This document shows positions 44,901 through 53,765 of a DNA stretch of 64,000 bases, piece after piece. This DNA is from Gammaproteobacteria bacterium (GTDB lineage Bacteria > Pseudomonadota > Gammaproteobacteria > Pseudomonadales > Azotimanducaceae). The stretch is taken from assembly GCA_028821515.1 (NCBI GenBank), contig JAPPGA010000055.1, positions 1 through 64,000 on the forward strand. The letters run 5' to 3'. The notes below the pieces were generated by a model. It was given only the letters and a program-made list of their open reading frames with translations, was not told where the DNA came from and ran no database searches. Made by a program: the position numbers and the translations under genes. The stretch's first letter is position 1, and each line of letters starts with the position of its first letter.

Positions 44901-45473
44901 GTGAACTACTGCAGCAGTTGCGGGGCACCGGTTTCCCAACAAATCCCCCCGGGCGACGATCGCGAACGATTCGTGTGCTCCGCCTGCAATACGATTCACT
45001 ACCAGAATCCGAAGATCGTGACGTGTTGCGTGCCCGCGTTTGAAGACCGCGTGCTGCTGTGTCGCCGTGCCATCGAACCGCGCCGCGGGCTCTGGACCCT
45101 GCCGGGAGGATTCCTCGAGACCGGCGAGACCGTGTTCGAAGGCGCCGCCCGGGAAACATGGGAGGAAGCCCGGGCACGTGTCGACAGTCACTCGCTGTAC
45201 ACCGTGTTCAACCTCCCGCACATCTCGCAGGTGTACATGTTCTTCCGCGCTGCCCTGATCGGCGGCCGCTACGGCGTAGGCGAGGAGACACTGGAAGCGG
45301 ACCTGTTTCGGGAACCCGATATTCCCTGGAACGAACTCGCGTTCCCGGTCATCTCGAAGACGCTGGAACACTACTTTCGTGATCGAAGGACCGGCGTGTT
45401 TCCCGTCCGGGTCGAGGATATCGTCATCCGGGACGCCCTGGACGAGTCACCAACCCGCCGGGCAGGGCGATAG
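44901..45473 (+). CDS. Zinc-ribbon Nudix hydrolase
   Basis: Hydrolase of nucleoside-diphosphate-linked compounds. The N-terminus is a zinc ribbon, NYCSSCGAP...FVCSACNTIHYQNP, with four cysteines as in NudC-related proteins. The Nudix box is GGFLETGETVFEGAARETWE and continues EA, matching GX5EX7REUXEE with Trp at the hydrophobic position. The GTG at 44901 gives 190 residues and starts immediately before the ribbon; the frame is open upstream but antisense to yrdA. The substrate is unknown. The next gene starts eight bases downstream. Confidence 0.9.
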   Translation: MNYCSSCGAPVSQQIPPGDDRERFVCSACNTIHYQNPKIVTCCVPAFEDRVLLCRRAIEPRRGLWTLPGGFLETGETVFEGAARETWEEARARVDSHSLYTVFNLPHISQVYMFFRAALIGGRYGVGEETLEADLFREPDIPWNELAFPVISKTLEHYFRDRRTGVFPVRVEDIVIRDALDESPTRRAGR

Positions 45474-45481
45474 ACGCCGCA

Positions 45482-46525
45482 TTGCGCGGCGCCCTCGCGC
45501 GGGTCGCCGGCGCCTTCGATGTCGCCGCATCCGAGCGCATCCATCGCTATGGCTCCGGCAACATCAACGACAGCTATCGCCTGATCGCGCGAGACGGCGG
45601 CGAATACCTGTTGCAGCGAATCAACCGGGCGGTATTCGTCCATCCCGAACACATCGCCCACAATCTTGAGCGGCTGTATGCGGCGCAGCCTGACCGGCTG
45701 CCGAAAATCCTGTGGACGACGGATGGCCAACTGCTTCACCGGGATGCCGATGGGGAGTTCTGGCGCCTGTACCGCTTCGTATCCGCAAGCCGCCACATGG
45801 ACACTGCAGCGACGCCGGAAATCGCCCGGGCGGCGGGCCGGGCGTTCGGCGCGTTCCTGAACGAAACCCGCGGTCTCGCCACCGGTGCGTTCAAGGAAAC
45901 AGTGCCCCGCTTCCACGACCTGCCCGCCCGCCTGCGCAGGTTTGACCGCGCGCTGTCCGCAGACACCCATGGCCGAGCACACCGGGCACAGGAGGCATGC
46001 GCGGACGCCGAACGCTTTGCCGACCTCGCAGCTCTCAAGTTTCCCCGCGACCGCATCGCCCACAATGACTGCAAGATCAGCAATGTCCTGTTCGATGCCG
46101 ACGCCCCTCGCCCGCTATGCGTGATCGACCTGGACACCGTCATGCCAGGCGCCGCCGGGCTCGACTTCGGCGATCTCGTCCGCTCGGCGGCGGCGCGGAC
46201 CGACGAGGACGAAACCGATGCGTCGCAAATCGGCATCGACCTCGCACGCACGCAGGCAATCGCCAGCGGGTTCTGCCCAGCCGCCGCCCTTACATCGGCT
46301 GAACGGGAGACGCTCGCGGACGGGGTTCTCTACGTCACGTTCATGCTTGCCGTCCGCTTCCTGACGGACTATCTCGAAGGCGACGGGTACTTTCGCACCG
46401 CCTATCCCGATCACAACCTGGACCGGGCACGCAATCAGTTCGCCCTCCTCCGGGACCTGGACAACAAGCGCCTCGAACTCGCCGCCGCCATCAAGGCAGC
46501 CGCGCCGAACCGATTGCGCCGTTGA
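45482..46525 (+). CDS. APH-fold small-molecule kinase (N-acetylhexosamine kinase-like)
   Basis: Aminoglycoside-phosphotransferase-fold kinase. The catalytic loop is HNDCKISNVLFD (His194) and the metal-binding segment is CVIDLDTVMPGAAGLDFGD, wording close to that of NahK-type N-acetylhexosamine 1-kinases. The N-lobe has IHRYGSGNINDSYRLI as the nucleotide loop. The TTG at 45482 is the only standard start; the frame runs into the Nudix end with ATA GAC GCC GCA just before it. At 347 residues it fits the group. The substrate is inferred loosely: a sugar or amino-sugar. It is between Nudix and gloA genes, with no sugar operon around. Confidence 0.78.
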   Translation: MRGALARVAGAFDVAASERIHRYGSGNINDSYRLIARDGGEYLLQRINRAVFVHPEHIAHNLERLYAAQPDRLPKILWTTDGQLLHRDADGEFWRLYRFVSASRHMDTAATPEIARAAGRAFGAFLNETRGLATGAFKETVPRFHDLPARLRRFDRALSADTHGRAHRAQEACADAERFADLAALKFPRDRIAHNDCKISNVLFDADAPRPLCVIDLDTVMPGAAGLDFGDLVRSAAARTDEDETDASQIGIDLARTQAIASGFCPAAALTSAERETLADGVLYVTFMLAVRFLTDYLEGDGYFRTAYPDHNLDRARNQFALLRDLDNKRLELAAAIKAAAPNRLRR

Positions 46526-46592
46526 CATGGTGGCTACGCGGGACCGGCATGGTAATGTCACCTGTTGATCGACCGAGACACGGACACGCACG

Positions 46593-47009
46593 ATGAAATA
46601 TCTCCATACCATGGTTCGGGTGAACGACCTGGACGCCTCCATCGACTTCTACTCGAAGCTGGGCCTGCAGGAACTGCGGCGTCACGACAGCGAAGCGGGC
46701 CGATATACGCTCGTCTTCATGGCGGCGCCCGGCGACGACGATGCGCAGATCGAACTCACCCACAACTGGGATCCGGAAACGTTGGGCGGCGGCCGCAACT
46801 TCGGCCATCTCGCCTACCGGGTGGACGATATATATGCGCTGTGCCAGTCGTTGATGGACGCTGGCGTCACCATCAACCGTCCACCGCGCGACGGGCACAT
46901 GGCCTTTGTCCGCTCTCCCGACAACATCTCGGTGGAACTGTTGCAGAAAGGCGGGTCGCTTCCGCCTGCGGAGCCGTGGGCCAGCATGCCGAATACCGGC
47001 GAGTGGTAA
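46593..47009 (+). CDS. gloA: Lactoylglutathione lyase (glyoxalase I)
   Basis: Converts the methylglyoxal-glutathione hemithioacetal to S-lactoylglutathione. The 138-residue protein [20 protein letters not shown] has metal ligands His5, Glu54 (QIELTHNW), His72 (FGHLAY) and Glu115 (ISVELLQK), the same spacing pattern as Ni-type E. coli GloA. It is shorter than the Zn-type enzymes and lacks their inserts. The gene is 67 bases after the kinase gene and 71 before the PhyH gene. Confidence 0.94.
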   Translation: MKYLHTMVRVNDLDASIDFYSKLGLQELRRHDSEAGRYTLVFMAAPGDDDAQIELTHNWDPETLGGGRNFGHLAYRVDDIYALCQSLMDAGVTINRPPRDGHMAFVRSPDNISVELLQKGGSLPPAEPWASMPNTGEW

Positions 47010-47080
47010 GGCCGCGCCCGCCATTGCCCACGGCGAACGCGTAGAATGTAGGATCCAGTCCCGGGGAGGAACTTGAAGTC

Positions 47081-48088
47081 ATGGCAGAACCCGCAATCAG
47101 GACAGCAGAACCCACCACCAGGCCCCCGACCACTCTCGACCGCTCTTGGAACGAGATCTGTGATCTTGGCCTGCAGCAAAACGTCGCTGAACTCGACGCC
47201 TACGGTTACACCATCGTCCCGCCCGAGATCGCGAACCCCGACAACCTGGCGGAGCGACTGCTGGAGAAATGTCTCGATATCGCTGAGCGGCGCAACGGCG
47301 AGCGTCCCGACCTCGAAAACGGTTCGACGCACGTCAACCTCGAGGGTACGGAAGTGGGGATGCGCTACGTCGGACATACCTACCATCCTCACGGACCGCT
47401 GGGTGACGTATTCCATTCGCTGCTACTCGAGGACGAGGTGTTCCAGGAGGTGCTGATGAACCCGGTGCGCCTCGCGCTGGTCACGCACCTGCTCGGCTAC
47501 AACGCGGTCATGTCGAGCATGGGCTGCTGGATGAAAGGACAGGGCAGCACCACGCTGGCACTGCATGCGGACAATTCGCTGCCGTCACCGCTGCCGCCAC
47601 ACGCCATCGGCTGCCAGACCACGTACTGGCTGACCGACTACACCCGCGAGAACGGCTCCACCGCAGTCGTGCCGGGCAGCCACAAGTGGTGCAGGCAGCC
47701 CCACGGCGAAGAGAAAATCGTACCGGAGCAGCCAGGCGATCGCGGCAACCAGCAGGCGATCCCGCTCGAGGGCAAGGCCGGTTCCCTGCTGATCCACCAC
47801 AGCAACCTCTGGCACGGCGCGTACAACCGCACCGCGCCCGGAGTGCGTGTCAGCCTGACCAACTACATGCTGCGGCACTTCATGCGTACGACCGAGAACT
47901 ACATCGACAAGGTTCCGCAGGAAGTGCTCGACCGGCATCCGCCCAGGTTCGCGATCCTGACCCAGCAGGGCGTCAAGGTGGGGGGCTCGAACCCGGAGGA
48001 GACAGAGCACAGGGTGGAGACGGCCGAGAAGTACCTCGCCGCCTACGCGAAAGAGATTGGGGAAGGCTACCGCCCCGTCGAACAGTAA
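47081..48088 (+). CDS. Phytanoyl-CoA dioxygenase family protein (PhyH)
   Basis: Fe(II)/2-oxoglutarate-dependent oxygenase of the PhyH family. The 2-His-1-carboxylate triad fits His162-Asp164 (LALHADNSLPSP) and His245 (SNLWHGAYNR), with Arg256 of PGVRVSL as the 2-oxoglutarate anchor. VVPGSHKW, the usual strand before the distal His, is present. Length 335 is normal. The ATG is preceded by ggggagg 11 bases upstream. PhyH proteins hydroxylate very varied small molecules, and the substrate is not indicated by neighbours. It is convergent with an aldo/keto reductase gene across a hairpin. Confidence 0.88.
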   Translation: MAEPAIRTAEPTTRPPTTLDRSWNEICDLGLQQNVAELDAYGYTIVPPEIANPDNLAERLLEKCLDIAERRNGERPDLENGSTHVNLEGTEVGMRYVGHTYHPHGPLGDVFHSLLLEDEVFQEVLMNPVRLALVTHLLGYNAVMSSMGCWMKGQGSTTLALHADNSLPSPLPPHAIGCQTTYWLTDYTRENGSTAVVPGSHKWCRQPHGEEKIVPEQPGDRGNQQAIPLEGKAGSLLIHHSNLWHGAYNRTAPGVRVSLTNYMLRHFMRTTENYIDKVPQEVLDRHPPRFAILTQQGVKVGGSNPEETEHRVETAEKYLAAYAKEIGEGYRPVEQ

Positions 48089-48116
48089 CGCGCGCGCATC
48101 GTCCCACTGACCTGAC

Positions 48117-48144
48117 GCAGAGATCGCTCCGACGCGATCTCTGC
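48117..48144. terminator. Hairpin between convergent genes
   Basis: Perfect 11-bp inverted repeat gcagagatcgc / gcgatctctgc with a 6-base loop, 28 bases after the PhyH stop and 30 before the aldo/keto reductase end. Only a short tttt follows on the plus strand. It is a likely bidirectional terminator. Confidence 0.75.
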
Positions 48145-48174
48145 GCTCATTCGCTTTTCCGAGCCGACGTGGCG

Positions 48175-49125
48175 TTAGCGATCTACGCCCGCTTCCCAGT
48201 GCCGGACCATTGGCGCCAGGTCGTCCCAGAACGCCTCGGGGATATCCACTGACCCTGCCTCGGCGTTCGCAGCAGCCTCTGCCGGTGTCCGACCGCCCGG
48301 AATGGCGCAGGCGACCTGTGGATGGCGCGTGCACCACTGCAGCGACGCGGCCAGCAGCGAAATTCCGTACTGGTTACACAGATCCTCGATCTTGCCAACG
48401 TGAGCCAGGCATTCCGGACTGAACTTCCGGCGGCCCTCTGCCGACGCCTGCGAAGGCCCGGTGGCAAGAAGTCCAATCTCGAGCGGCGTGGCGCAGGAGA
48501 TTCCCATGTTGTACTTCTCCGCCGCAGGCAGAATCACTTCTGCTGCTGTCTGGTTGAGCAGGCTCCAGGCATCAGGCACCACCGCAGCGTCGAACTCCCC
48601 GGTCACGATAAAGGGCGTATTGATCTCCGGGTCGTTGCAGGCAATACCGACCCAACGGATCAGTCCTTCGTTCTGGAGCTTGCGCACCGCGCCCAGCGCG
48701 CCATCGTCGCTCATGACCTCTTCCACGGGGTAACCGCCCGCATCGTGGATGTAGACGATCTCGAACTTTTCGATGCCGAGACGTTCCTGGCTGCCTTCGA
48801 AGGCCTGCAGGATGCCGTCGTAGGAATGGTCCCGCCCTTCCCCGAGGTAACCGACCTTGGTGACGACCATGCACTTGGCCGCAAGGTCCGGCCGCCGCTT
48901 GAGCGCTTCGCCCACGATCTTCTCGGATCCACCCCGCGAATAAACGTAAGCGGTGTCGACAAGCGTGCAGCCTCCCTCCATGGCGGCGATGATGGTCTCT
49001 ACGCCAAGCTCGAAATCCATGTCCGGAGTGCTGATGCCGGAATTCGCTGGCTTTCCGGAGTACATTGCTCCCAGCCCGACAATGGAGACCTCGAGGCCTG
49101 TCCGTCCCAGCGTTTTGGTTCTCAT
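48175..49125 (-). CDS. Aldo/keto reductase
   Basis: NAD(P)H-dependent oxidoreductase of the aldo/keto reductase superfamily. It begins KTLGRTGLEVSIVGLGAM. The tetrad is Asp57, Tyr62 (DTAYVYSRGGSE), Lys90 (VVTKVGY) and His127 (IVYIHDAGG). The C-terminal cofactor strand reads ACAIPGGRTPAEAAANAEA. At 316 residues it resembles the D-threo-aldose 1-dehydrogenase/L-fucose dehydrogenase-like group, but the substrate is uncertain. A Shine-Dalgarno aaggggaa precedes the ATG. ilvA is 62 bases upstream in the same direction. Confidence 0.9.
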   Translation of the reverse strand: MRTKTLGRTGLEVSIVGLGAMYSGKPANSGISTPDMDFELGVETIIAAMEGGCTLVDTAYVYSRGGSEKIVGEALKRRPDLAAKCMVVTKVGYLGEGRDHSYDGILQAFEGSQERLGIEKFEIVYIHDAGGYPVEEVMSDDGALGAVRKLQNEGLIRWVGIACNDPEINTPFIVTGEFDAAVVPDAWSLLNQTAAEVILPAAEKYNMGISCATPLEIGLLATGPSQASAEGRRKFSPECLAHVGKIEDLCNQYGISLLAASLQWCTRHPQVACAIPGGRTPAEAAANAEAGSVDIPEAFWDDLAPMVRHWEAGVDR

Positions 49126-49187
49126 GATGGGTTCCCCTTGTTGTTCTGTGTGCAGAATAGCCTATGGCGCCTCACGCGGTCTTCCGG

Positions 49188-50396
49188 TCATCGTTGCTCC
49201 CGACGCACGTCATAGCCTACGTCCCGCAGCGACCCGACGACCGCTTCCACCTGTTCCTCTCCCCGCATCTGCAGCACCAGTTCAACAACCGTCGCGCGTA
49301 CCGTGGAGACACCGAACGCGCGCTGGTGCACGATGTCCACGATGTTGCTGTCGAGTTCGCCCAGGCGCCGCGTGAGTTCGCCCAGCGCACCCGGCTGATC
49401 GGGTATCTCGACCGCGATTCTGACCAGCCGGCGTGCACGGACGAGGCTGCGCTGCACCACGGATGACAGCATCATCATGTCGATATTGCCACCCGTGAGC
49501 ACCACTACCGTCTTCCCGGCTGCGAGCGTGGGGTCCGCAATGACGGCCGCAAGCGCGGCTGCGCCAGCGCCCTCGGTGACGGTTTTCTCGATTTCGAGCA
49601 ACTGAAAGATCGCACGCTCGATGTCGCGCTCGGAAACGGCCACCATGCGGTCCACCGCCTGACGGATGATGCGCATGGTGATGTCACCTGGCGTGCCAAC
49701 GGCAATACCTTCCGCCACGGTGCCTGGCAGCGCCGGACCCGGATCGCGGCCGTCGAAGGCGGCCACGGCCGCGCTGAAACGTTCCGCCTGCACGCCGATG
49801 ATCGTAGCCTCCGGCCGGAGCCCCCGCACCGCCGTCGCCGTACCCGCGAGCAGACCGCCGCCGCCGACCGGCACGATCAGCGTATCGACATCGGGCGCCT
49901 GCTCGACCACCTCGATGCCCAGCGTACCCTGGCCAGCGATCACCGCTTCGTCCTCGAACGGATGCACCAGGATGCGGCCCAGCTCCGCGGCCAGTCGGTG
50001 CGTATACTCGAGCGTCTCGTCGAAGCGGTCGCCATGCAGAAACACGTCGGCGCCGAATACCCGGGTCTGCTCCACCTTGGCGTTCGGCGTGTGGCGCGGC
50101 ATGACGATCGTGACCTGGATGCCCAACCTGCTGCCGTGATATGCGAGCGCCTGGGCATGGTTGCCTGCGGACATGGCGATGACGCCCTGACGACGCTCGT
50201 CCTCGCCCAGCAGGAGCAGCTTGTTCAACGCGCCGCGTTCCTTGAACGACGCCGTGAATTGAAGGTTCTCGAATTTGAGATGAAGGCTGGCCCCGAGGCG
50301 CCTGGACAGGGTTTCTGACCTTGTCAGGGGCGTACGGGCAATAGCGCTACCCAGGCGCGCTTTCGCCGCCTCGATGTCATCGAACGTGACTGTCAT
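49188..50396 (-). CDS. ilvA: Threonine ammonia-lyase with ACT domain
   Basis: PLP-dependent deamination of threonine to 2-ketobutyrate, the entry to isoleucine synthesis. The ATG at 50396 gives 402 residues. The PLP lysine is Lys52 in FTASFKERGALN, the phosphate-binding glycine loop is PVGGGGLLAG, and MSAGNHAQALAY is present. A single C-terminal ACT domain begins near residue 325 (RIAVEIPDQPGALGELTRR), which is the short type, about 400 residues, also used by catabolic threonine dehydratases, rather than the 514-residue E. coli IlvA with two regulatory modules. Hom and LeuA in this window suggest the biosynthetic role. Confidence 0.9.
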   Translation of the reverse strand: MTVTFDDIEAAKARLGSAIARTPLTRSETLSRRLGASLHLKFENLQFTASFKERGALNKLLLLGEDERRQGVIAMSAGNHAQALAYHGSRLGIQVTIVMPRHTPNAKVEQTRVFGADVFLHGDRFDETLEYTHRLAAELGRILVHPFEDEAVIAGQGTLGIEVVEQAPDVDTLIVPVGGGGLLAGTATAVRGLRPEATIIGVQAERFSAAVAAFDGRDPGPALPGTVAEGIAVGTPGDITMRIIRQAVDRMVAVSERDIERAIFQLLEIEKTVTEGAGAAALAAVIADPTLAAGKTVVVLTGGNIDMMMLSSVVQRSLVRARRLVRIAVEIPDQPGALGELTRRLGELDSNIVDIVHQRAFGVSTVRATVVELVLQMRGEEQVEAVVGSLRDVGYDVRREQR

Positions 50397-50488
50397 GTCC
50401 CGTGCTTCGCTCAACTCCCGCGACATTGTACCGGCGCAACGAGGCGACCACGGTCCGACGCTTTCGCCGCAATGGAAAGACTCCGGCG

Positions 50489-52825
50489 TTATTCAGGGTT
50501 CAGCGTTTGCCGCGTCTCGGCCGCGTCCACTATATCGTTCCAATCCCAGAGCTGCGGGACGGTCTTGATGTCAGCCCAGAGCCTCGCCTGATCCGCGTAG
50601 TGCGGGCTGCCCGGATGCCCCGACGCACCGAGGGGAACGATCCATCGCGAATTGCGCCAGTCGGACGGATCGTGGATGTAGCGGTTGACTGACATCAGCG
50701 TGACAACGCAACGGTCCTCCATCGAATAGGCGCCGGCCAGCGGGGTGTCGCCATCGCCGTGCACTTCCATCTGCGGCGGATCGAGATATTCCGCGCTCTC
50801 CGGAAAGATCCGGGATAGCGGATGGCGGGGGCGGGTATGGTGAACGTCGCCCCACCTCCATCTGCGCATGTCGTCGCCCAACCGCTCGCGAAGTTCACCG
50901 ACCGCCTGCACCACGGCGGATTCAATGCATCCCGCCCAAGTCTGTCCGACTTCGAGGCACGAGTCGTCATCCTCCGCCATGGCCGTCACGGCGCGCGCGT
51001 AGAGTGCTGCCGTGTGCGTTGCAGGGCCCCGGCCAATACCGCCCGGCGCACCGAGCGCCGCATCCGCCAGCGGGCCGAGCGCGGCTTTCACCACCTCGCG
51101 GAACAGGTGAGCGCGCGTCACGCCGTAGATCGCAGCGGCCGGCGAAGAGCGGTCCATGTGGCAGTCCCAGTCCACGAGAATCTCGCGCGCCATCCGAGCG
51201 TCCGCGTGGGCTGGATTCAACGCGGCGATGCGGTTCACGAACGTTCTTGCTGGAATCGACTCCCGATCCGCATGGATGGACGCCATGTCTTTCGGCGTCG
51301 CCGCACCAGCGGGTATCGCAGCCAGCCGCGCGCTGACCCGCCGCGCCCGCCAATCCGGGGCGAACAACGTGTTGATGTAGTGCGGATAGTCGGCGGTGGT
51401 CGGCGCATTGTTGCAGGTGACGACAAAGCCGGCTTCCGGGTTGCGCGCGTTCGGCATTTCCTCGAACGGAATCCGGCCGCTCCACTCGTGGCCGCCCGTC
51501 CAGCCCGGCACCGGAATCCACGCGTTGGCCATGGACCGAACGGGGATCCGGCCCCGGTACCGATACCCGAACTCGCCCTGGACATCGGCGTAGACGAAAT
51601 TGTTGACCGGTTCGGTCCAGACCTTAAGCGCCTCCTCCGTTTCGTCCGCCGACCGGGCGAGAAGGAGGTCATGCAGCGCGTTGGCCCAGGCGGTTCCGCT
51701 GTTCGTGCCGGGATGACTGAACGCAATGCCATATCCCGCCTCCGGATTCCCCGCGACGATAGGACCATGCCGGGTGCGGACAACCGTCAGCGTGTGAAGC
51801 CTACCGTCGCGAACGGCGAGTCTTTCGCTACGAACCTCGGCGGGCAGCCAAGTCGTGAGCCAGGCATATTCGAGCCGTCCGTTTTCCCTCCGGAAGCGTT
51901 CGATGTAGAGATCCTGGTAGTCAGCCGTGCCGTGGGTCATGCCCCAGGCGACATGCTCGTTGTGACTGAAATGCGGCATCCCCGGCACCCCCGGAAGGGC
52001 GTAACCGCTGCAGCGGAAGGCGGGACAGGCGATGTGTGTCTGGTAGTAGACGTTGGGCGTATCCAGCGCGCGATGGGAGTCGCCGGCAACCAGCGGCAGG
52101 CCGGAGGCCGTGCGCTCGCCGGAGATGGCCCAGGCATTGCTGCCGCCGTCGGTTTCGTCCAGCCACTCGAGTTCCGCCGCCGAGCGAACATCGACACAGT
52201 CCAACGCGCCGTCTCCATAGGTTTCCCCTGGCGGGATCGACACGAGACTGTCATCGGGGTATCCGCGAAACAGCGGGGCTGCCCGCTCGGCTCCCAGGGC
52301 ACGCACCAGCCGCGCCCGCCACAGCTTGATCTCGAATGTCCCCATCAGCATGTTTCGGACCTTGTAGACGGCAAGGCAGTGCCACGGCTGCCAGGCTTCC
52401 GGCTCCATGCCCACGAGCAGGTACTCCACGGGAAGCGACTCCGTGATTTCGATGAACGCGTTGACCCCGGCCGAGTAGGCATCGAGCATGGCCCTGGCAG
52501 CTTCGCTCGACACGGCGAGATCGGCCTTCGCGGCGCGTTCGACATCGAGCCTACGCATCAACCGATCCTCCGCGATGCCGGACCCGCCCGCGAACTCCGA
52601 CCAGCGGCCGAGGGCTCGGTGGCGGTCGTAATCCATGTGCCAGAGCCGGTCCTGTGCGGTAACGAAACCCTGCGCGAAGAAGGCATCCTGCTTCGTTCGG
52701 GCGCGGATGTGAGGCACACCCCAGCGGTCGCGAACCACATCCACCGGCTGGTCCAGTCCCCTGAATCGGAGCGTCGAGGTCAGGTCGGGCAGCGCCGCTT
52801 TGAGATCCGCCCGTTCGATGCGCAT
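50489..52825 (-). CDS. Penicillin acylase family hydrolase, apparently cytoplasmic
   Basis: Ntn-hydrolase of the penicillin amidase/acyl-homoserine lactone acylase family. The ATG at 52825, preceded by gggag, gives 778 residues. Family features: VDVVRDRWGVPHIRA at the start, AQGFVTAQDRLWHMD, the nucleophile serine near residue 229 in DGGSNAWAIS (new N-terminus after autoproteolysis), and NEHVAWGMTHGTADYQDLYIE. A C-terminal half with TCNNAPTT and KPHYINTLF-like strands is also present. Unlike classical members it has no visible signal peptide, even with earlier starts up to 52894. The substrate is unknown. It ends near ilvA and faces a 300-base gap. Confidence 0.88.
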   Translation of the reverse strand: MRIERADLKAALPDLTSTLRFRGLDQPVDVVRDRWGVPHIRARTKQDAFFAQGFVTAQDRLWHMDYDRHRALGRWSEFAGGSGIAEDRLMRRLDVERAAKADLAVSSEAARAMLDAYSAGVNAFIEITESLPVEYLLVGMEPEAWQPWHCLAVYKVRNMLMGTFEIKLWRARLVRALGAERAAPLFRGYPDDSLVSIPPGETYGDGALDCVDVRSAAELEWLDETDGGSNAWAISGERTASGLPLVAGDSHRALDTPNVYYQTHIACPAFRCSGYALPGVPGMPHFSHNEHVAWGMTHGTADYQDLYIERFRRENGRLEYAWLTTWLPAEVRSERLAVRDGRLHTLTVVRTRHGPIVAGNPEAGYGIAFSHPGTNSGTAWANALHDLLLARSADETEEALKVWTEPVNNFVYADVQGEFGYRYRGRIPVRSMANAWIPVPGWTGGHEWSGRIPFEEMPNARNPEAGFVVTCNNAPTTADYPHYINTLFAPDWRARRVSARLAAIPAGAATPKDMASIHADRESIPARTFVNRIAALNPAHADARMAREILVDWDCHMDRSSPAAAIYGVTRAHLFREVVKAALGPLADAALGAPGGIGRGPATHTAALYARAVTAMAEDDDSCLEVGQTWAGCIESAVVQAVGELRERLGDDMRRWRWGDVHHTRPRHPLSRIFPESAEYLDPPQMEVHGDGDTPLAGAYSMEDRCVVTLMSVNRYIHDPSDWRNSRWIVPLGASGHPGSPHYADQARLWADIKTVPQLWDWNDIVDAAETRQTLNPE

Positions 52826-53129
52826 GCCAACTCCCATGGCCCCACAGCTGGCGCTTTCGGCTTCGAGGTCGCTGAAGGCACCGGAACTCGGCAACTGTAG
52901 CGCAAGTTCGCTCGCAAACGACCAGGCGGGCTCTGGGCGGCGGGCAAAACACGGCGCACGCCTTCGGCTCCGAGGGATTCTGTGGCACTCGATCGCACGC
53001 GATCTTCAGCGTATTCCCAACTCGTAAGGCGTCACTGTCCTACGGCATGCCAAAAGCCAAAACGGCATGATCGGAGGTGACAGGGCGACAAGCGGGCGAA
53101 CTGCTACACTTCGGAAGACGAACGGCAAG
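52826..53129. other. Gap between acylase and coiled-coil genes
   Basis: About 300 bases with divergent genes on either side. I see no RNA gene. Promoters for both genes should be here; a tacact at about 53105 is a weak -10 candidate for the plus-strand gene. Confidence 0.4.
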
Positions 53130-53654
53130 ATGAATGCGACGGTGATCGACACGCTGAGATTCGCGGACCGGCTGAAGGCGGCGGGCTTCGAGGCTCCGCA
53201 TGCCGAGGGTCTGGCGCGCGCGCTTGGTAGCGAGTTGGCCGAGCGGATCGTCACCAAGAGCGATCTGGACGGGGCCTTGCGTCCGATCTACGCCAGGTTC
53301 GATGCCATCGACGCCAGCTTCGACGCCATGGCTGGCAGTACCGACGCCCGGTTCGACGCCATGGCTGGCAATACCGACGCCCGGTTCGACGCCGTCGACG
53401 CCCGGTTCGACGCCGCCGACGCCCGGTTCGACGCCCTGGATGAGAAAATCGACTCCGTTCACCGGGAACTCTCCGGCAAATTCAACATCCTGCTCGGCGT
53501 GATGGCGCTGGGGTTCACGCTGCTCACTGGCCTCGGCGGATACAACGCCATCTCTCCCCACTACGCTAAGCCGATCATGGCGGTGCCGGAGGCGCAAGGA
53601 CAGGCGTCAGAGCTGCGCGTGGCACCATCTTCACCACTACCCGCCGGAGACTGA
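53130..53654 (+). CDS. Coiled-coil protein with C-terminal membrane helix (DUF1640-like)
   Basis: The ATG at 53130 gives 174 residues. The N-terminus, IDTLRFADRLKAAGFEAPHAEGLARAL, resembles DUF1640/CCDC90-type proteins, which form coiled coils anchored in membranes. The middle (about residues 55-110) is a repeat array of DARFDA units, a heptad pattern expected to coil. It is followed by the hydrophobic segment FNILLGVMALGFTLLTGLGG and a short tail. No enzymatic motif is seen. A role in membrane organisation or calcium handling has been suggested only for eukaryotic relatives. The repeat array at 53322-53429 suggests slippage-driven length changes. Confidence 0.75.
   Translation: MNATVIDTLRFADRLKAAGFEAPHAEGLARALGSELAERIVTKSDLDGALRPIYARFDAIDASFDAMAGSTDARFDAMAGNTDARFDAVDARFDAADARFDALDEKIDSVHRELSGKFNILLGVMALGFTLLTGLGGYNAISPHYAKPIMAVPEAQGQASELRVAPSSPLPAGD
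53322..53429 (+). repeat. In-gene tandem repeats (two 33-base, two 21-base units)
   Basis: Units 53322-53354 and 53355-53387 (33 bases, one difference) are followed by 53388-53408 and 53409-53429 (21 bases, differing only at the variable codon). All end gacgcccggttc. They add 7 or 11 residues each in frame. Confidence 0.9.
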
Positions 53655-53765
53655 CCGGACCCGCGTCCCGATTCGCCAGCGCAAATGCCGGGCGGTCGGC
53701 ATTGGGTCCTCGCTGACTGCACGCTCCCGCGTGGTATGTTTTTGGTGTCTCGGGGAGGCGAGCGA

